DNA of 12,205 bases. It comes from GWF sp031972135 (GTDB lineage: Bacteria > Patescibacteriota > Microgenomatia > UBA1400 > UBA12108). The translations under genes were made by a program, and so were the position numbers. Each line of letters opens with the position of its first letter. The stretch's first letter is position 1. Location: NCBI GenBank assembly GCA_031972135.1, contig DALYFH010000028.1:1-12205 (forward strand), in the 5' to 3' direction. Shown here piece by piece: positions 1 to 7,608 of the stretch. A model generated the notes under the pieces. It was not told the origin of the DNA and did no database searches. It was given only the letters and a program-made list of their open reading frames with translations.

Positions 1-3000
1 GAAGAGTTTTGGTTACCCTGCTCGTTTTTGAAACTTTCGTTAATCGGGATCAAGCCTGCGGGGAGCTGATCTTCGATGACACCTTGCCTGCTAAAGTTCC
101 CCTCGCCATCTACGGTTAGAGCTACTTCGACGATGTCCCCTAGCGCTATGGTGTAGTCAGGGTTTCGGGCATTACTATATTTACGTGTTAGCGTAAGCCC
201 ACTAGAGCTTGCTTTGGCATGAGTATCTGTTCTATAGAGGTTAGAGACGAGTGTACTATAGAGCTGTCCCTCACCATTTTTGGTAATCTCTATTTTGTGA
301 TCAGTCTTAGTGATAGGAATATTAATATCTGGAATTGCAGTAGTAGCAGAAGTAATAGTACCAGATTTGATCTCTTGGCCATCGAGCATGACGCTATAGG
401 TGTAGCTCGGATTCTTTTCGCCCCCGTTCTCGTAAAGGTCGATTAATGCTCTCGCAGTAACGACTGTTCCGTATGTATTTGACCAGTAATTATTATCCCT
501 CCTGTTGAGTAGATAGTTGGCACCAGCTACCGCTAACTCTCGGTCACCGCCTGCTGTCAGAATGGCTCTAACTGCCCAAGCGGTTGAGGCATCAGCTGAG
601 CCAAAGCGGGTATAAGGACCTGCTTGCCAATAGGCAGTGTTGCCCTCTTTTTGCGCCTTTAGCACTAGAAGATTAAGTCCATTGGTCTCGGGATTTTTGT
701 CCCCTGATCGATAGTTAGCAATTACGGTCATAGCCAGGAGATCATCTTCGAGGATGCTCATATCAACTGGGCGGGGGAAGCTATCTGCTTTGCCAACTAA
801 GGAGAGACCATAGCGGACAATAGCTTTCTCAGAGTCGGAGAGGGCGTCGCCTTTTTCATTTTGGGGGCGAGAGAGGTAGTTGGTCGCATCGACTATCGCT
901 TCTTTGGTTTCTTTGGTATATCCCTGAGCCTCGGCTTCGACCAGTGTCTCTAAGACATAACTAGTAACAAAAGTACTAACTGGTGCATGGCTCCACCAGC
1001 CCCAGCCTTCGTAGGAGTTATGTGCTTCGGTGATCTTTTTGACACCTTCTTTGATATATGTATCTAGCTGATCACCATCGTGGAGGTCGGGGAAGAGATT
1101 GGGATATTTGTTGGCTATCAGAGTCGGCGCTGTGCTACTAGTTAGCTGCTCGACACACCCATAAGGATAGTGGACGAGGTACTGCATCGAGGGCTGTAGA
1201 GCTGTGATGACCGATGGGGCGAGAGAGAGGGTCACCTTGGTTTGCTTGCTAACGGCATCTTTGGGCAGATCTAGCTCATAAGCGGCGTCGCCACTACCTA
1301 CCTCGGCTCTTGGTTCGTAAAAACCAAAGAGTGCTGCAGGAATCTCCTGTGTGACTATGTCACCTTTTTTGTCATCTGTTTTTGAAATAATCGATGTTGT
1401 TACTTTGACGCTAGTTGCGTCCTCTTTTGGTTTGATCCGCCAATAACTCTGGAGTGATTCGAGTGATTTGATACTGACTGTTGAGCTAGGAGAATCTAGG
1501 AGTTCTGCCCCTTCTACCTGTACGCCAAAAGTATAGGTGTCGTCAGCAGCTGTAAAGTTGCGAGCGATTGCTGAGATACTGAGCTCATCCCCACTCCGGA
1601 CAATATTGGGCAGAATTGGCTTGATCACAATATCTTTGGTTGTTTTGATCTCGACCTGATTTTGACCTACTACTGTCTCTTTGTTACTGCCGACTGCAGT
1701 TAAGGTCCAGGTGGTCAAGTTGTCGGGTAGTTTAAAGGTGACAGAAGCTAATCCGTCTGAGCCAGTCCTGACTGTTGGGTTCCAGTAGGCAACGTCTTTG
1801 AAAACTGATCGTTCCATCCCTTTCTCGTTGTGTACCCAGATGTTTTCGGCGAGGAAGGTGTGCTCATCCTCGACTGTTAAGTTGTAGACAGGGGTGAGCG
1901 CTGCCTGATAAAAGACACTAGTCACATTAAGACTCCCACTCTCTGAGCGAAGATAGTCACCTGGTTTTAGCCGTGCCGCCTCCTGCCACGTGCCATTGAC
2001 GCTTAAGAGATGATCCGGAGTAAGTCTGAGACTATCGTTAACTGTGATATAGCCAACTGATGAATCTTGGTGGGTAGCACTAACCCTAGCCGTTGTGACA
2101 TGTCCCTGACTATTTAGTGTTTTGACTCTGTCACCTACTTTGACGTCTTCGATTGATAAGAGAGACCCATCTGCCATAGTGACTTTGGTACCTGGCAAGA
2201 AGCAGCCCCCTCCACGCTCAGCGACCTGCACTAAGATGCCACGCAAAGAGTGACTGCGAGAAGTGGTATTACTCCGGGTAGTCCAAAACGTCTCGTAGAT
2301 ATCACCGAGTCTAGAATCGGTGAGTTCGAGCAGGGCTTTGTCGACACTCCAGAGAGCTACCTCGCCACTAACTGCTTGACCTAGATCATTGGTAGTTTTT
2401 AGGTTAACTGTAACTGTGTCCCCTGGCCCATACTTTGCTTGGTCAGGCTTGATATCGATCTGCATTTTTTTGTCACGAGTCTCGACCGTAATAGGTAGGA
2501 TTGTTGAGTCATAGCGGAAGTTTGAGAAACTAGCGGCATTGAGATAAACGTTAGGCTGATCACCGCTTTCTAGTTTTAAATCAAAGGATTTGGTCCCACC
2601 ATCGAGACTAACGACCTCAAACCGCTTGGTACTCCCACGCTCGATACTCAAAAAGATGTCCCTGTTCTTAAATGTTGAAGAGAGGGTTAAGGGGATGGTA
2701 GATCCTGGTGCATATTTGTCTTTGGGGCTAGTTAGGGAGAGATCTTCGCTTTGAGTCCCTGGATTATAAGAGGGATATTCGTCGTTGCTCACGTAAATGC
2801 TAAATTCTTTTTTAATCGTGTTACCGATACTATCTCGGACACTCATTGTGAGTTTGTATGAACCTAGATCGTTAGGAGTAAAAATAAGTTTGGCACGTCC
2901 ATCTTGATCTGTTTTGATCTCGGCTACCCCTTCGTCAAAACTCTCTTCGGAGTAGCGAGGATACTTTTCGTTTGCTACGACTTCTTTCTTCCAAATAGTC

Positions 3001-4775
3001 CGGGTGAGCTCGACTGAGATCGGGACGTTGCTCACTCTCTCATCTGATTCGTTGGGTTTAAGTATTAGTGGGAGTGTGACTTCTTTGTCTTTTTTGGATC
3101 CCCAGACATAATCTGTAGCAAAGAGTGAGAGTCTACCGGCTTTGACCAATACATTTTTGCGGACAAAGGCAGAATCCTGCTCACCACCTTCGAGCGTCGC
3201 CTCGAGCATAAAGATCTGTGGACTACCTTTTTGGTTAAACGAAGTGAGGTCGGTCGGGATCTCGATAGTAGCCTGTCCTGCTTTATCAAGAGTGACTGTG
3301 TCTTCTTTGATATCATTGCTCCCGTACCACATACCATAACGATAATCATCTGATAGCTCGTTAGAATTGTAGGTATCGTCGTCTGCGTAGTAGCTATATT
3401 CGTAGTAGTCGGCTGCAGTTACTTTGTACTTTAGTTTTTCTCCGGAGAGCGGCTGGCCGGCAAAATACTCACCTGATAAAACATATTTGATCGGAGTACC
3501 TGCCGAGACGATACTACTATTACTACTAGCTTCGAGGAATAACTCGGGTTTGCGGTAGTATTGGACCTGAAAGCTAGTATATGAGTAGTCAGAGGCACCA
3601 TTAAAGTCACCATAAATATTCTTTTCGTTGTTACTCTTATCCTTAGGGGTCTGGACATGGATTGTGTAGTAGCCGACAGGTGCATCTTTTAGGTCAAAGT
3701 CACCTGAGATAGTGCCATCGGCAGAGATAGGTAGGGTGCGCTCTATTTTGAACTCTTGGTCCCCACCAGCTAATGTGACATGAGCAACACCCGCGGGAAT
3801 TGAGTAAACAGCGTCGTCGTCTCCACGAATAATCGACTTAAAGTGAACAGTATCCCCAGGGCCGTAGAGCGGGCGATCACTAAAAGTAAAGTAGCGGCTC
3901 TTAGTAACAGGAGGACGAAACTCGCTATAACCATAGCCAGTATTTAGATAGGTTAGATTGATAGGTAGAATAGCCAGATCATCGCCAAACTCTGAAACTG
4001 CAAGATCGGCCTGATCAGTTAATATAGTCTTGGCAATACCAGACCCGTCAAAGCTAGTGCTTGCGAGCTCTGTTTGAGAGTTTAGGAAGTTATATACTTT
4101 TAGACTACCTCCCTCAGATTTTTTCCTGAGCGTCTCGTAATCCTGAGCCCAGTAAACCAGCTCATTTTGACCTTCGGTGACCATGACTCCGTGACTAGAG
4201 CGTAAGAGGAATGCCGAGATATTAACGCTGCCTCCTTTGATTGAAAGGTACCAGATCCCACGTCCGCTGACCGGCAAGGTGTGGCGAGAGGAGCCGTAAC
4301 TATTTTGCGCACTCTTAGTATCGATCGCGACTGTCCCCTCGTACTGCATGTTGTCGGTTGAGATGGAACTGTTTAGCTGCTTGCCATCTTTGTCGTGGAC
4401 GAGGTACTGAAAGAGCTCTGACCTACTAGCCTTATATAATCTGATTTCGAGCTGTGTTGGCACCTCATATCCACTAATATAGATTGCTGGTTCGTCGGTA
4501 CTAGCCTGAGTGATCAAGCCGCCGCTACTGTAGCGATTGTCTTCACCTTGTATATAGATAGAGGGAGGCTGGCTCTGATACGAGCCATTTCCCAAGACAT
4601 TATCTTTACTTACACTAGTACTACTATCACCTGCATCACTCTTGGTAAATACGGTGGCTATTTTGTCGCGAAAATCAGATAAAAAGTTGGCGGAGACAGA
4701 GTGAGGACTTAGAATAAATAGTCCGATGAGAACTACTAACGAGACTGTGAGATTAAAGAGTAGTTTCTTGGTCAT
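1..4775 (-). CDS. Secreted alpha-2-macroglobulin family protein with inserted Hint (intein-like) domain, C-terminus outside window
   Basis: Bacterial A2M proteins trap attacking proteases: cutting of a bait region triggers a conformational change and covalent capture through a Cys-Gln thioester. The minus frame is open from ATG 4775 to the left edge (about 1591 codons, no stop). Residues 1-29 form a Sec signal peptide (MTKK, hydrophobic core, cleavage after SVSA), with no lipobox. A Ser/Thr-rich linker follows. Macroglobulin domains include an MG2-like start DRPLYGPGDTVHF at residue 300. A bait-region-like domain spans about 765-857 (YGPGDTVTVNL, ALWSVDKALLEL). A Hint domain occupies 858-983. 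The A2M core resumes with VFKDVAYWNP and LPDNLTTW (about 990-1085). The thioester motif YPYGCVEQL has Cys1207 and Gln1210, followed by the helical thioester domain. The last visible part (EDQLPAGLIPIN) resembles the C-terminal MG domain, so perhaps 100-150 residues are missing. It lies 39 nt after elp3 on the same strand and has its own near-leaderless promoter. The A2M assignment is very secure; the biological target is inferred. Confidence 0.95.
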   Translation of the reverse strand, partial: MTKKLLFNLTVSLVVLIGLFILSPHSVSANFLSDFRDKIATVFTKSDAGDSSTSVSKDNVLGNGSYQSQPPSIYIQGEDNRYSSGGLITQASTDEPAIYISGYEVPTQLEIRLYKASRSELFQYLVHDKDGKQLNSSISTDNMQYEGTVAIDTKSAQNSYGSSRHTLPVSGRGIWYLSIKGGSVNISAFLLRSSHGVMVTEGQNELVYWAQDYETLRKKSEGGSLKVYNFLNSQTELASTSFDGSGIAKTILTDQADLAVSEFGDDLAILPINLTYLNTGYGYSEFRPPVTKSRYFTFSDRPLYGPGDTVHFKSIIRGDDDAVYSIPAGVAHVTLAGGDQEFKIERTLPISADGTISGDFDLKDAPVGYYTIHVQTPKDKSNNEKNIYGDFNGASDYSYTSFQVQYYRKPELFLEASSNSSIVSAGTPIKYVLSGEYFAGQPLSGEKLKYKVTAADYYEYSYYADDDTYNSNELSDDYRYGMWYGSNDIKEDTVTLDKAGQATIEIPTDLTSFNQKGSPQIFMLEATLEGGEQDSAFVRKNVLVKAGRLSLFATDYVWGSKKDKEVTLPLILKPNESDERVSNVPISVELTRTIWKKEVVANEKYPRYSEESFDEGVAEIKTDQDGRAKLIFTPNDLGSYKLTMSVRDSIGNTIKKEFSIYVSNDEYPSYNPGTQSEDLSLTSPKDKYAPGSTIPLTLSSTFKNRDIFLSIERGSTKRFEVVSLDGGTKSFDLKLESGDQPNVYLNAASFSNFRYDSTILPITVETRDKKMQIDIKPDQAKYGPGDTVTVNLKTTNDLGQAVSGEVALWSVDKALLELTDSRLGDIYETFWTTRSNTTSRSHSLRGILVQVAERGGGCFLPGTKVTMADGSLLSIEDVKVGDRVKTLNSQGHVTTARVSATHQDSSVGYITVNDSLRLTPDHLLSVNGTWQEAARLKPGDYLRSESGSLNVTSVFYQAALTPVYNLTVEDEHTFLAENIWVHNEKGMERSVFKDVAYWNPTVRTGSDGLASVTFKLPDNLTTWTLTAVGSNKETVVGQNQVEIKTTKDIVIKPILPNIVRSGDELSISAIARNFTAADDTYTFGVQVEGAELLDSPSSTVSIKSLESLQSYWRIKPKEDATSVKVTTSIISKTDDKKGDIVTQEIPAALFGFYEPRAEVGSGDAAYELDLPKDAVSKQTKVTLSLAPSVITALQPSMQYLVHYPYGCVEQLTSSTAPTLIANKYPNLFPDLHDGDQLDTYIKEGVKKITEAHNSYEGWGWWSHAPVSTFVTSYVLETLVEAEAQGYTKETKEAIVDATNYLSRPQNEKGDALSDSEKAIVRYGLSLVGKADSFPRPVDMSILEDDLLAMTVIANYRSGDKNPETNGLNLLVLKAQKEGNTAYWQAGPYTRFGSADASTAWAVRAILTAGGDRELAVAGANYLLNRRDNNYWSNTYGTVVTARALIDLYENGGEKNPSYTYSVMLDGQEIKSGTITSATTAIPDINIPITKTDHKIEITKNGEGQLYSTLVSNLYRTDTHAKASSSGLTLTRKYSNARNPDYTIALGDIVEVALTVDGEGNFSRQGVIEDQLPAGLIPINESFKNEQGNQNS
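1146..1157 (-). other. Thioester motif Cys-Val-Glu-Gln of A2M
   Basis: The codons TGT GTC GAG CAG encode Cys1207-Val-Glu-Gln1210 within YPYGCVEQL, the classical A2M/complement thioester site. The Cys and Gln side chains form the internal beta-Cys-gamma-Glu thioester that attaches covalently to a trapped protease. Its intactness indicates a covalent-capture type of A2M, unlike the thioester-less bacterial variants. Confidence 0.93.
1827..2204 (-). other. Hint / bacterial intein-like (BIL, A-type) domain inside the A2M bait region
   Basis: This in-frame segment of 126 codons (A2M residues 858-983) has all the self-processing motifs of a mini-intein and no homing endonuclease. It begins with Cys858 in GGGCFLPGTKVTMADGS (block A). 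Block B is LTPDHLL with Thr919 and His922. It ends with block F/G, VYNLTVEDEHTFLAENIWVHN, whose last residues are His982-Asn983. The residue after Asn is Glu984, not Cys, Ser or Thr, so the normal splicing nucleophile is absent. That is the hallmark of A-type BIL domains, which are known to cleave at either end and in some cases splice without a +1 nucleophile. The flanks AERGGG and EKGMERSVFKDVAYW read as an ordinary uninterrupted A2M Gly-rich linker when joined, so the domain is a clean insertion. Activity in vivo is inferred. Confidence 0.93.
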
Positions 4776-4790
4776 TATTATAATAATGAC
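4771..4790. repeat. Perfect 20-bp palindrome over the A2M start codon
   Basis: GTCATTATTATAATAATGAC is identical to its reverse complement over all 20 bases. It spans the A2M start codon (4775-4773 on the minus strand) and lies directly downstream of the predicted -10 box, covering the expected transcription start. It could be an operator for a dimeric regulator or a weak AT-rich RNA hairpin. The regulatory role is inferred. Confidence 0.6.
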
Positions 4791-4818
4791 ATTATAGTTT
4801 GGCACAATCAAGCATCAA
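4791..4818 (-). promoter_or_regulatory. Promoter of the A2M gene, short leader
   Basis: On the minus strand a perfect -10 TATAAT (4796-4791) follows a partial -35 TTGATG (4818-4813) with a 16-bp spacer. The ATG starts 15 nt after the -10 box, so the 5' leader would be only about 8-10 nt, and no Shine-Dalgarno sequence is present. The -35 overlaps the elp3 stop codon. Confidence 0.6.
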
Positions 4819-6368
4819 AGTGGCTTGACCATGTAGTACCCCACCCGAACGTATCCGAGTGCTCTATAGTACTCGCGAGTGCCAATACTACTAATAACCG
4901 CGATCTTTTTATAACCAGCTGAGCTTGCGATATTTTCGGCTTCTTGTATTAATCGTTTGCCGAGCCCCTGGTGCTGAGTTTTTTGAGTCAATTTGTCTTT
5001 GTGACCCAGTGTTTTGCCATAGGTATGTATCTCACGTATGATGGCGCAGCCTGATAGCTCGGGGAAGAGAGGTACTTTTGATGGTTCTTGATCCGGCAAG
5101 CGAAGGCGTAAGAGTGAATAGAGTTTATTATCTTTTTCAAAAGTTAGCAGGTGCTCACGGCCACCATAAGTGTTTAGCTCGCGGTTAATTAGCTCAGGAA
5201 CTACGTCATACTGCCCAGCTTTGACTTCGCGACAGCGGATACACTTGCAGGGTGTCCCCTCACGGATAAGCTCTGCTTCGACGTACTGTCGCATGTTGGT
5301 GGTGTGGGTGCCAGCGGCGACCCATTTGCGACTGATATCACGTACTAAGCGATCAATGCGGACATAAGGAGGAGTAATTTTGCAGATATTTTTTAGAACA
5401 TCTTTTAGTAGTTCGTCAGCATAGGGCTTATATTCTCCCCTCTTCCACTCTTCGTAGAGCTCGGTCTTGGGTATGACCTGCGAGGGATATACCTTAAGAA
5501 AGTCGGGCATAAAGCGGGGATCTTCGTACATAAGCCTGGCCATCTCGACATCTTTGTCGGGATTACTCCCTGGGAGATTGGGCATGTAGTGGTAGCAGAC
5601 TTTGATGCCTGCATCTTTGAGCATGCGTGTAGCTTCACCCACGGCATCGAGACTATGTCCACGCTTAACGCGCTTTAAAATCTCTTCGTCAAATGCCTGA
5701 ACACCAACCTGGACCTTGGTCACACCTAGCTCGCGAAAGAGCTTTACTTCTTTTTCGTCAATCCAATCGGGCCTGGTCTCGACACTCATGGCCACAATGC
5801 GCCTCTTGGAGGTCTCGTTGTATACCTGAGCTTCTTCTAAAGTCTCACTTTCTACCCCATTAATAGTGTCGATCATATCTTTGAAAAAGCTCCGCTTATA
5901 ACTCTCTGGGTAGCTACCGAAAGTACCACCGATGACGATCAGCTCAATCTTGTCGGTGACGTGACCTGTTTCTTCGAGCTGGGTCAACCTAGATTCGATT
6001 TGTTTTTTGGGATCAAAATTCATCATTTTGGCGCGCGCGGCGGCTGGCTCGTCGCTGAGATAACTCTTAGGCATACCTAGCTCTAGTGGACAAAAGGTAC
6101 AAAGACCTGGACAGGTATAAGCTTTCATCATGACTGCAAATGGGGTAACCCCAGAGAGCGTGCGAACCTCACGAGTGGTTAGGAGTCTAAGGAGTTCTGG
6201 ATTTTTTTCAACCTTGTTGGTTTTTATTAGATCTAAGTAAACTGCACGGATATCTGAATCACGAGGAGTCTTGCCTAGAGCTTTGCCTAGTACACGCTTA
6301 AGAGCCTGTAGTGAGTTGGGCTCCAGGAGTGTAAGATTAGCGTATATGAGCTTGGATAATGACATCAT
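4815..6368 (-). CDS. elp3: Elp3: tRNA uridine-34 carboxymethyl-modifying radical SAM / GNAT enzyme
   Basis: Elp3 uses S-adenosylmethionine radical chemistry and acetyl-CoA to place a carboxymethyl-type group on C5 of wobble uridine 34 in tRNA. The 517-residue length is normal for the single-subunit bacterial/archaeal form. Residues about 75-340 are the radical SAM domain, with cluster cysteines C86, C90 and C93 in TCPGLCTFCP, then PKSYLSDEPAAARA, VIGGTFGSYP and SVETRPDW, all Elp3 signatures. Zinc-type cysteines C374, C376 and C379 lie in CKCIRCREV. Residues about 405-517 are the GNAT domain, with the acetyl-CoA loop QHQGLG (465-470) and IAVISSIGTREYYRALGY. The start is a double ATG (6368 or 6365) with no Shine-Dalgarno; a possible -10 TATAAA lies at 6391-6386. 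It is divergent from, and overlaps by 23 bp, a Trm9-like methyltransferase that could act on its product. The A2M gene follows 39 nt downstream. Confidence 0.95.
   Translation of the reverse strand: MMSLSKLIYANLTLLEPNSLQALKRVLGKALGKTPRDSDIRAVYLDLIKTNKVEKNPELLRLLTTREVRTLSGVTPFAVMMKAYTCPGLCTFCPLELGMPKSYLSDEPAAARAKMMNFDPKKQIESRLTQLEETGHVTDKIELIVIGGTFGSYPESYKRSFFKDMIDTINGVESETLEEAQVYNETSKRRIVAMSVETRPDWIDEKEVKLFRELGVTKVQVGVQAFDEEILKRVKRGHSLDAVGEATRMLKDAGIKVCYHYMPNLPGSNPDKDVEMARLMYEDPRFMPDFLKVYPSQVIPKTELYEEWKRGEYKPYADELLKDVLKNICKITPPYVRIDRLVRDISRKWVAAGTHTTNMRQYVEAELIREGTPCKCIRCREVKAGQYDVVPELINRELNTYGGREHLLTFEKDNKLYSLLRLRLPDQEPSKVPLFPELSGCAIIREIHTYGKTLGHKDKLTQKTQHQGLGKRLIQEAENIASSAGYKKIAVISSIGTREYYRALGYVRVGYYMVKPL
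6332..6337 (+). promoter_or_regulatory. Possible -10 box for the Trm9-like methyltransferase
   Basis: TAAGAT lies 8 nt before ATG 6346, inside the elp3 coding sequence on the other strand. The same hexamer stands 9 nt before the HAD gene. No convincing -35 and no well-spaced Shine-Dalgarno were seen (AGGAG at 6325-6329 is 16 nt from the ATG). This fits the short-leader pattern of the other promoter-proximal genes but is weak on its own. Confidence 0.35.
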
Positions 6369-7022
6369 AAAAGGGGTGCAGGATTTTTATAACCAGGCAG
6401 GGGTACATTTTAGCAGAACCAGGCAGAAAAAGTATGGGAGCGGGAGCTCTAACTGGGTAGTGACTGATGAGTATCTAGCGAAACTTATGCCCAATCAATC
6501 TGTACTAGACCTAGGGTGCGGTAATGGCAAACTGGTAACTGGACTACCTGAGAACGTCTCCTATATCGGNNNNNNNNNNCGGAAACGCTACTAGATGAGG
6601 CTCGTGCCCTACATCCAAAATACGAATTTAGTTATGGCGACGTATTAGATCCCAATGATTGGATAAAACTCGGCCAGTACGATGCCATATTTTGTGTGGC
6701 AGTGCTACACCATATCCCAACGCGTGATAACCAATTGTATGTTCTCAAAGAGATTAAGAAGCATCTAAATCCTGGTGGCTTTATGTTTTTGACAGTCTGG
6801 AATTTGTGGCAGGAGCGGTTCCTACAGTATCATCTCGAGACTCATGTAGAAGTACCATATAACAAGACCTGGAAGAGATACTGTGTGGCATACGAGCTAC
6901 CTGAGATGATGTCACTCTGTTCTGATGCAGGACTAAAAGTGGAAGAAATCTTTTACGCAGATCGAGCAGGCAAGAGAGCAGATATACAAAGTGGAGCAAA
7001 CTTAGTGGTGGTGGCTAAGTAG
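6346..7022 (+). CDS. Trm9/ALKBH8-like SAM-dependent methyltransferase, interrupted by an assembly gap
   Basis: Class I methyltransferase, about 225 residues once the gap is repaired. Residues about 20-26 (HFSRTRQ) followed by W37 match the Trm9 N-terminal signature 'HFSxTR...W'. Motif I is VLDLGCGNGK (53-62). After the gap come ETLLDEARALHPKYEFSYGD, the motif IV region YDAIFCVAVLHHIP, LNPGGFMFLTVW, and a C-terminal tail ending ANLVVVAK that aligns with the Trm9 ending. Trm9 converts cm5U34 in tRNA to its methyl ester mcm5U34, and cm5U is the Elp3 product made next door. The frame changes by one across the 10 Ns; I read this as a wrong gap length, not a real frameshift. ATG 6346 is chosen because earlier in-frame codons only translate antisense elp3. 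Catalytic specificity is inferred; the fallback call is a generic small-molecule or tRNA methyltransferase. Confidence 0.8.
6570..6579. other. Assembly gap (10 N) in the methyltransferase gene
   Basis: Ten Ns split the gene at the SAM-binding acidic loop. The codons before the gap end ...YIG and those after read (x)ETLLDEA one frame off. An 11-base gap would restore the frame and leave room for the expected G-x-D-x-S motif just after strand beta-2, so the ten Ns are probably a placeholder. Confidence 0.85.
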
Positions 7023-7024
7023 AT

Positions 7025-7573
7025 CTACTTTGATAACCAAAAAGTTAACTTGTCGCCATCTAGTGGACTGTGATAGTCGTTGTTTGCTGCTGCTGATACA
7101 TTGGTATAACCATTTTCAATGATTCTTTTGGCTATTGTAGTCTGTCTAAGAGCCGATTCAGGATCGTGGTTGTTTATTCCGAGGAACGCAAAAAACTGGT
7201 CATACATAGCATGAATGTATCGAGAGTTAATATAATCGAGTTTAACCATACGGATATTGCCACTAAAGTAGTTTAAAGCTATATCAATAAAACCTTTTGC
7301 GTAAAATATTGGGTATGGCCTATGATGATTGTCCTTGGTAATCAATATGGGAGTTAGTGTCCCGTCTTTATCCATTTCTGCACCCATTTTATACCTAGGA
7401 TCGCCTTCTAGACTCGGATCAGGCAATGATGTAAGCACTAGACGAGAAGTGCTAGCTTCGTACAAGAACGGACATCCTAGAGCTTCTGCACTTTTTTGCT
7501 CATAAGGATTAGTCTGAGTAAGCGTACTAAAATTTATGCCAAATTTCTTTTCGTAGGTCTCGGGAGTAAACAT
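7025..7573 (-). CDS. Hypothetical protein, 182 residues, no family recognised
   Basis: I do not recognise this protein. It is soluble-looking: no signal peptide, no membrane segment, a single Cys (C34), and many aromatic residues (YINSRYIHAMYDQFFAFLG near 115-133). The C-terminal half reads like helices (ESALRQTTIAKRIIENGYTN). Support for it being real: a perfect TATAAT sits 6 nt before the ATG, it fills the space between genes exactly, and its stop is 2 bp from the convergent methyltransferase stop. It is divergent from the HAD gene with 35 bp between the start codons. No function is proposed. Confidence 0.75.
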   Translation of the reverse strand: MFTPETYEKKFGINFSTLTQTNPYEQKSAEALGCPFLYEASTSRLVLTSLPDPSLEGDPRYKMGAEMDKDGTLTPILITKDNHHRPYPIFYAKGFIDIALNYFSGNIRMVKLDYINSRYIHAMYDQFFAFLGINNHDPESALRQTTIAKRIIENGYTNVSAAANNDYHSPLDGDKLTFWLSK

Positions 7574-7579
7574 GCTGGC

Positions 7580-7585
7580 ATTATA
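7580..7585 (-). promoter_or_regulatory. -10 box 6 nt upstream of ATG (leaderless start), 182-residue protein
   Basis: On the minus strand TATAAT is followed by GCCAGC and then ATG 7573. Transcription normally begins 6-8 nt after the -10 box, so the mRNA would start at or beside the A of the ATG. No Shine-Dalgarno is possible on such an mRNA. The -35 region is poor. Confidence 0.6.
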
Positions 7586-7590
7586 CCTTG

Positions 7591-7599
7591 TGCTAAGAT
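7591..7599 (+). promoter_or_regulatory. Extended -10 box of the HAD gene (short leader)
   Basis: TGC-TAAGAT forms a TGn-extended -10 element ending 9 nt before ATG 7609. The 35-bp space between the two divergent genes therefore holds two overlapping, oppositely directed promoters. No Shine-Dalgarno is visible. Confidence 0.5.
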
Positions 7600-7608
7600 A
7601 CAGACCAT

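Noticed and set aside
219..446. Plus-strand ORF inside the A2M region
   Set aside because: Antisense to a continuous, clearly homologous A2M reading frame. The same applies to the other short ORFs between 3065 and 4312.
1827..2204. Full intein with homing endonuclease (mobile intein)
   Set aside because: The domain is only 126 residues, has no LAGLIDADG or HNH segment between blocks B and F, and lacks the +1 nucleophile, so A-type BIL fits better than a mobile intein.
6271..6345. Upstream extension of the methyltransferase
   Set aside because: The extra 25 residues are the reverse of elp3 coding sequence and resemble no methyltransferase; ATG 6346 fits the family start.
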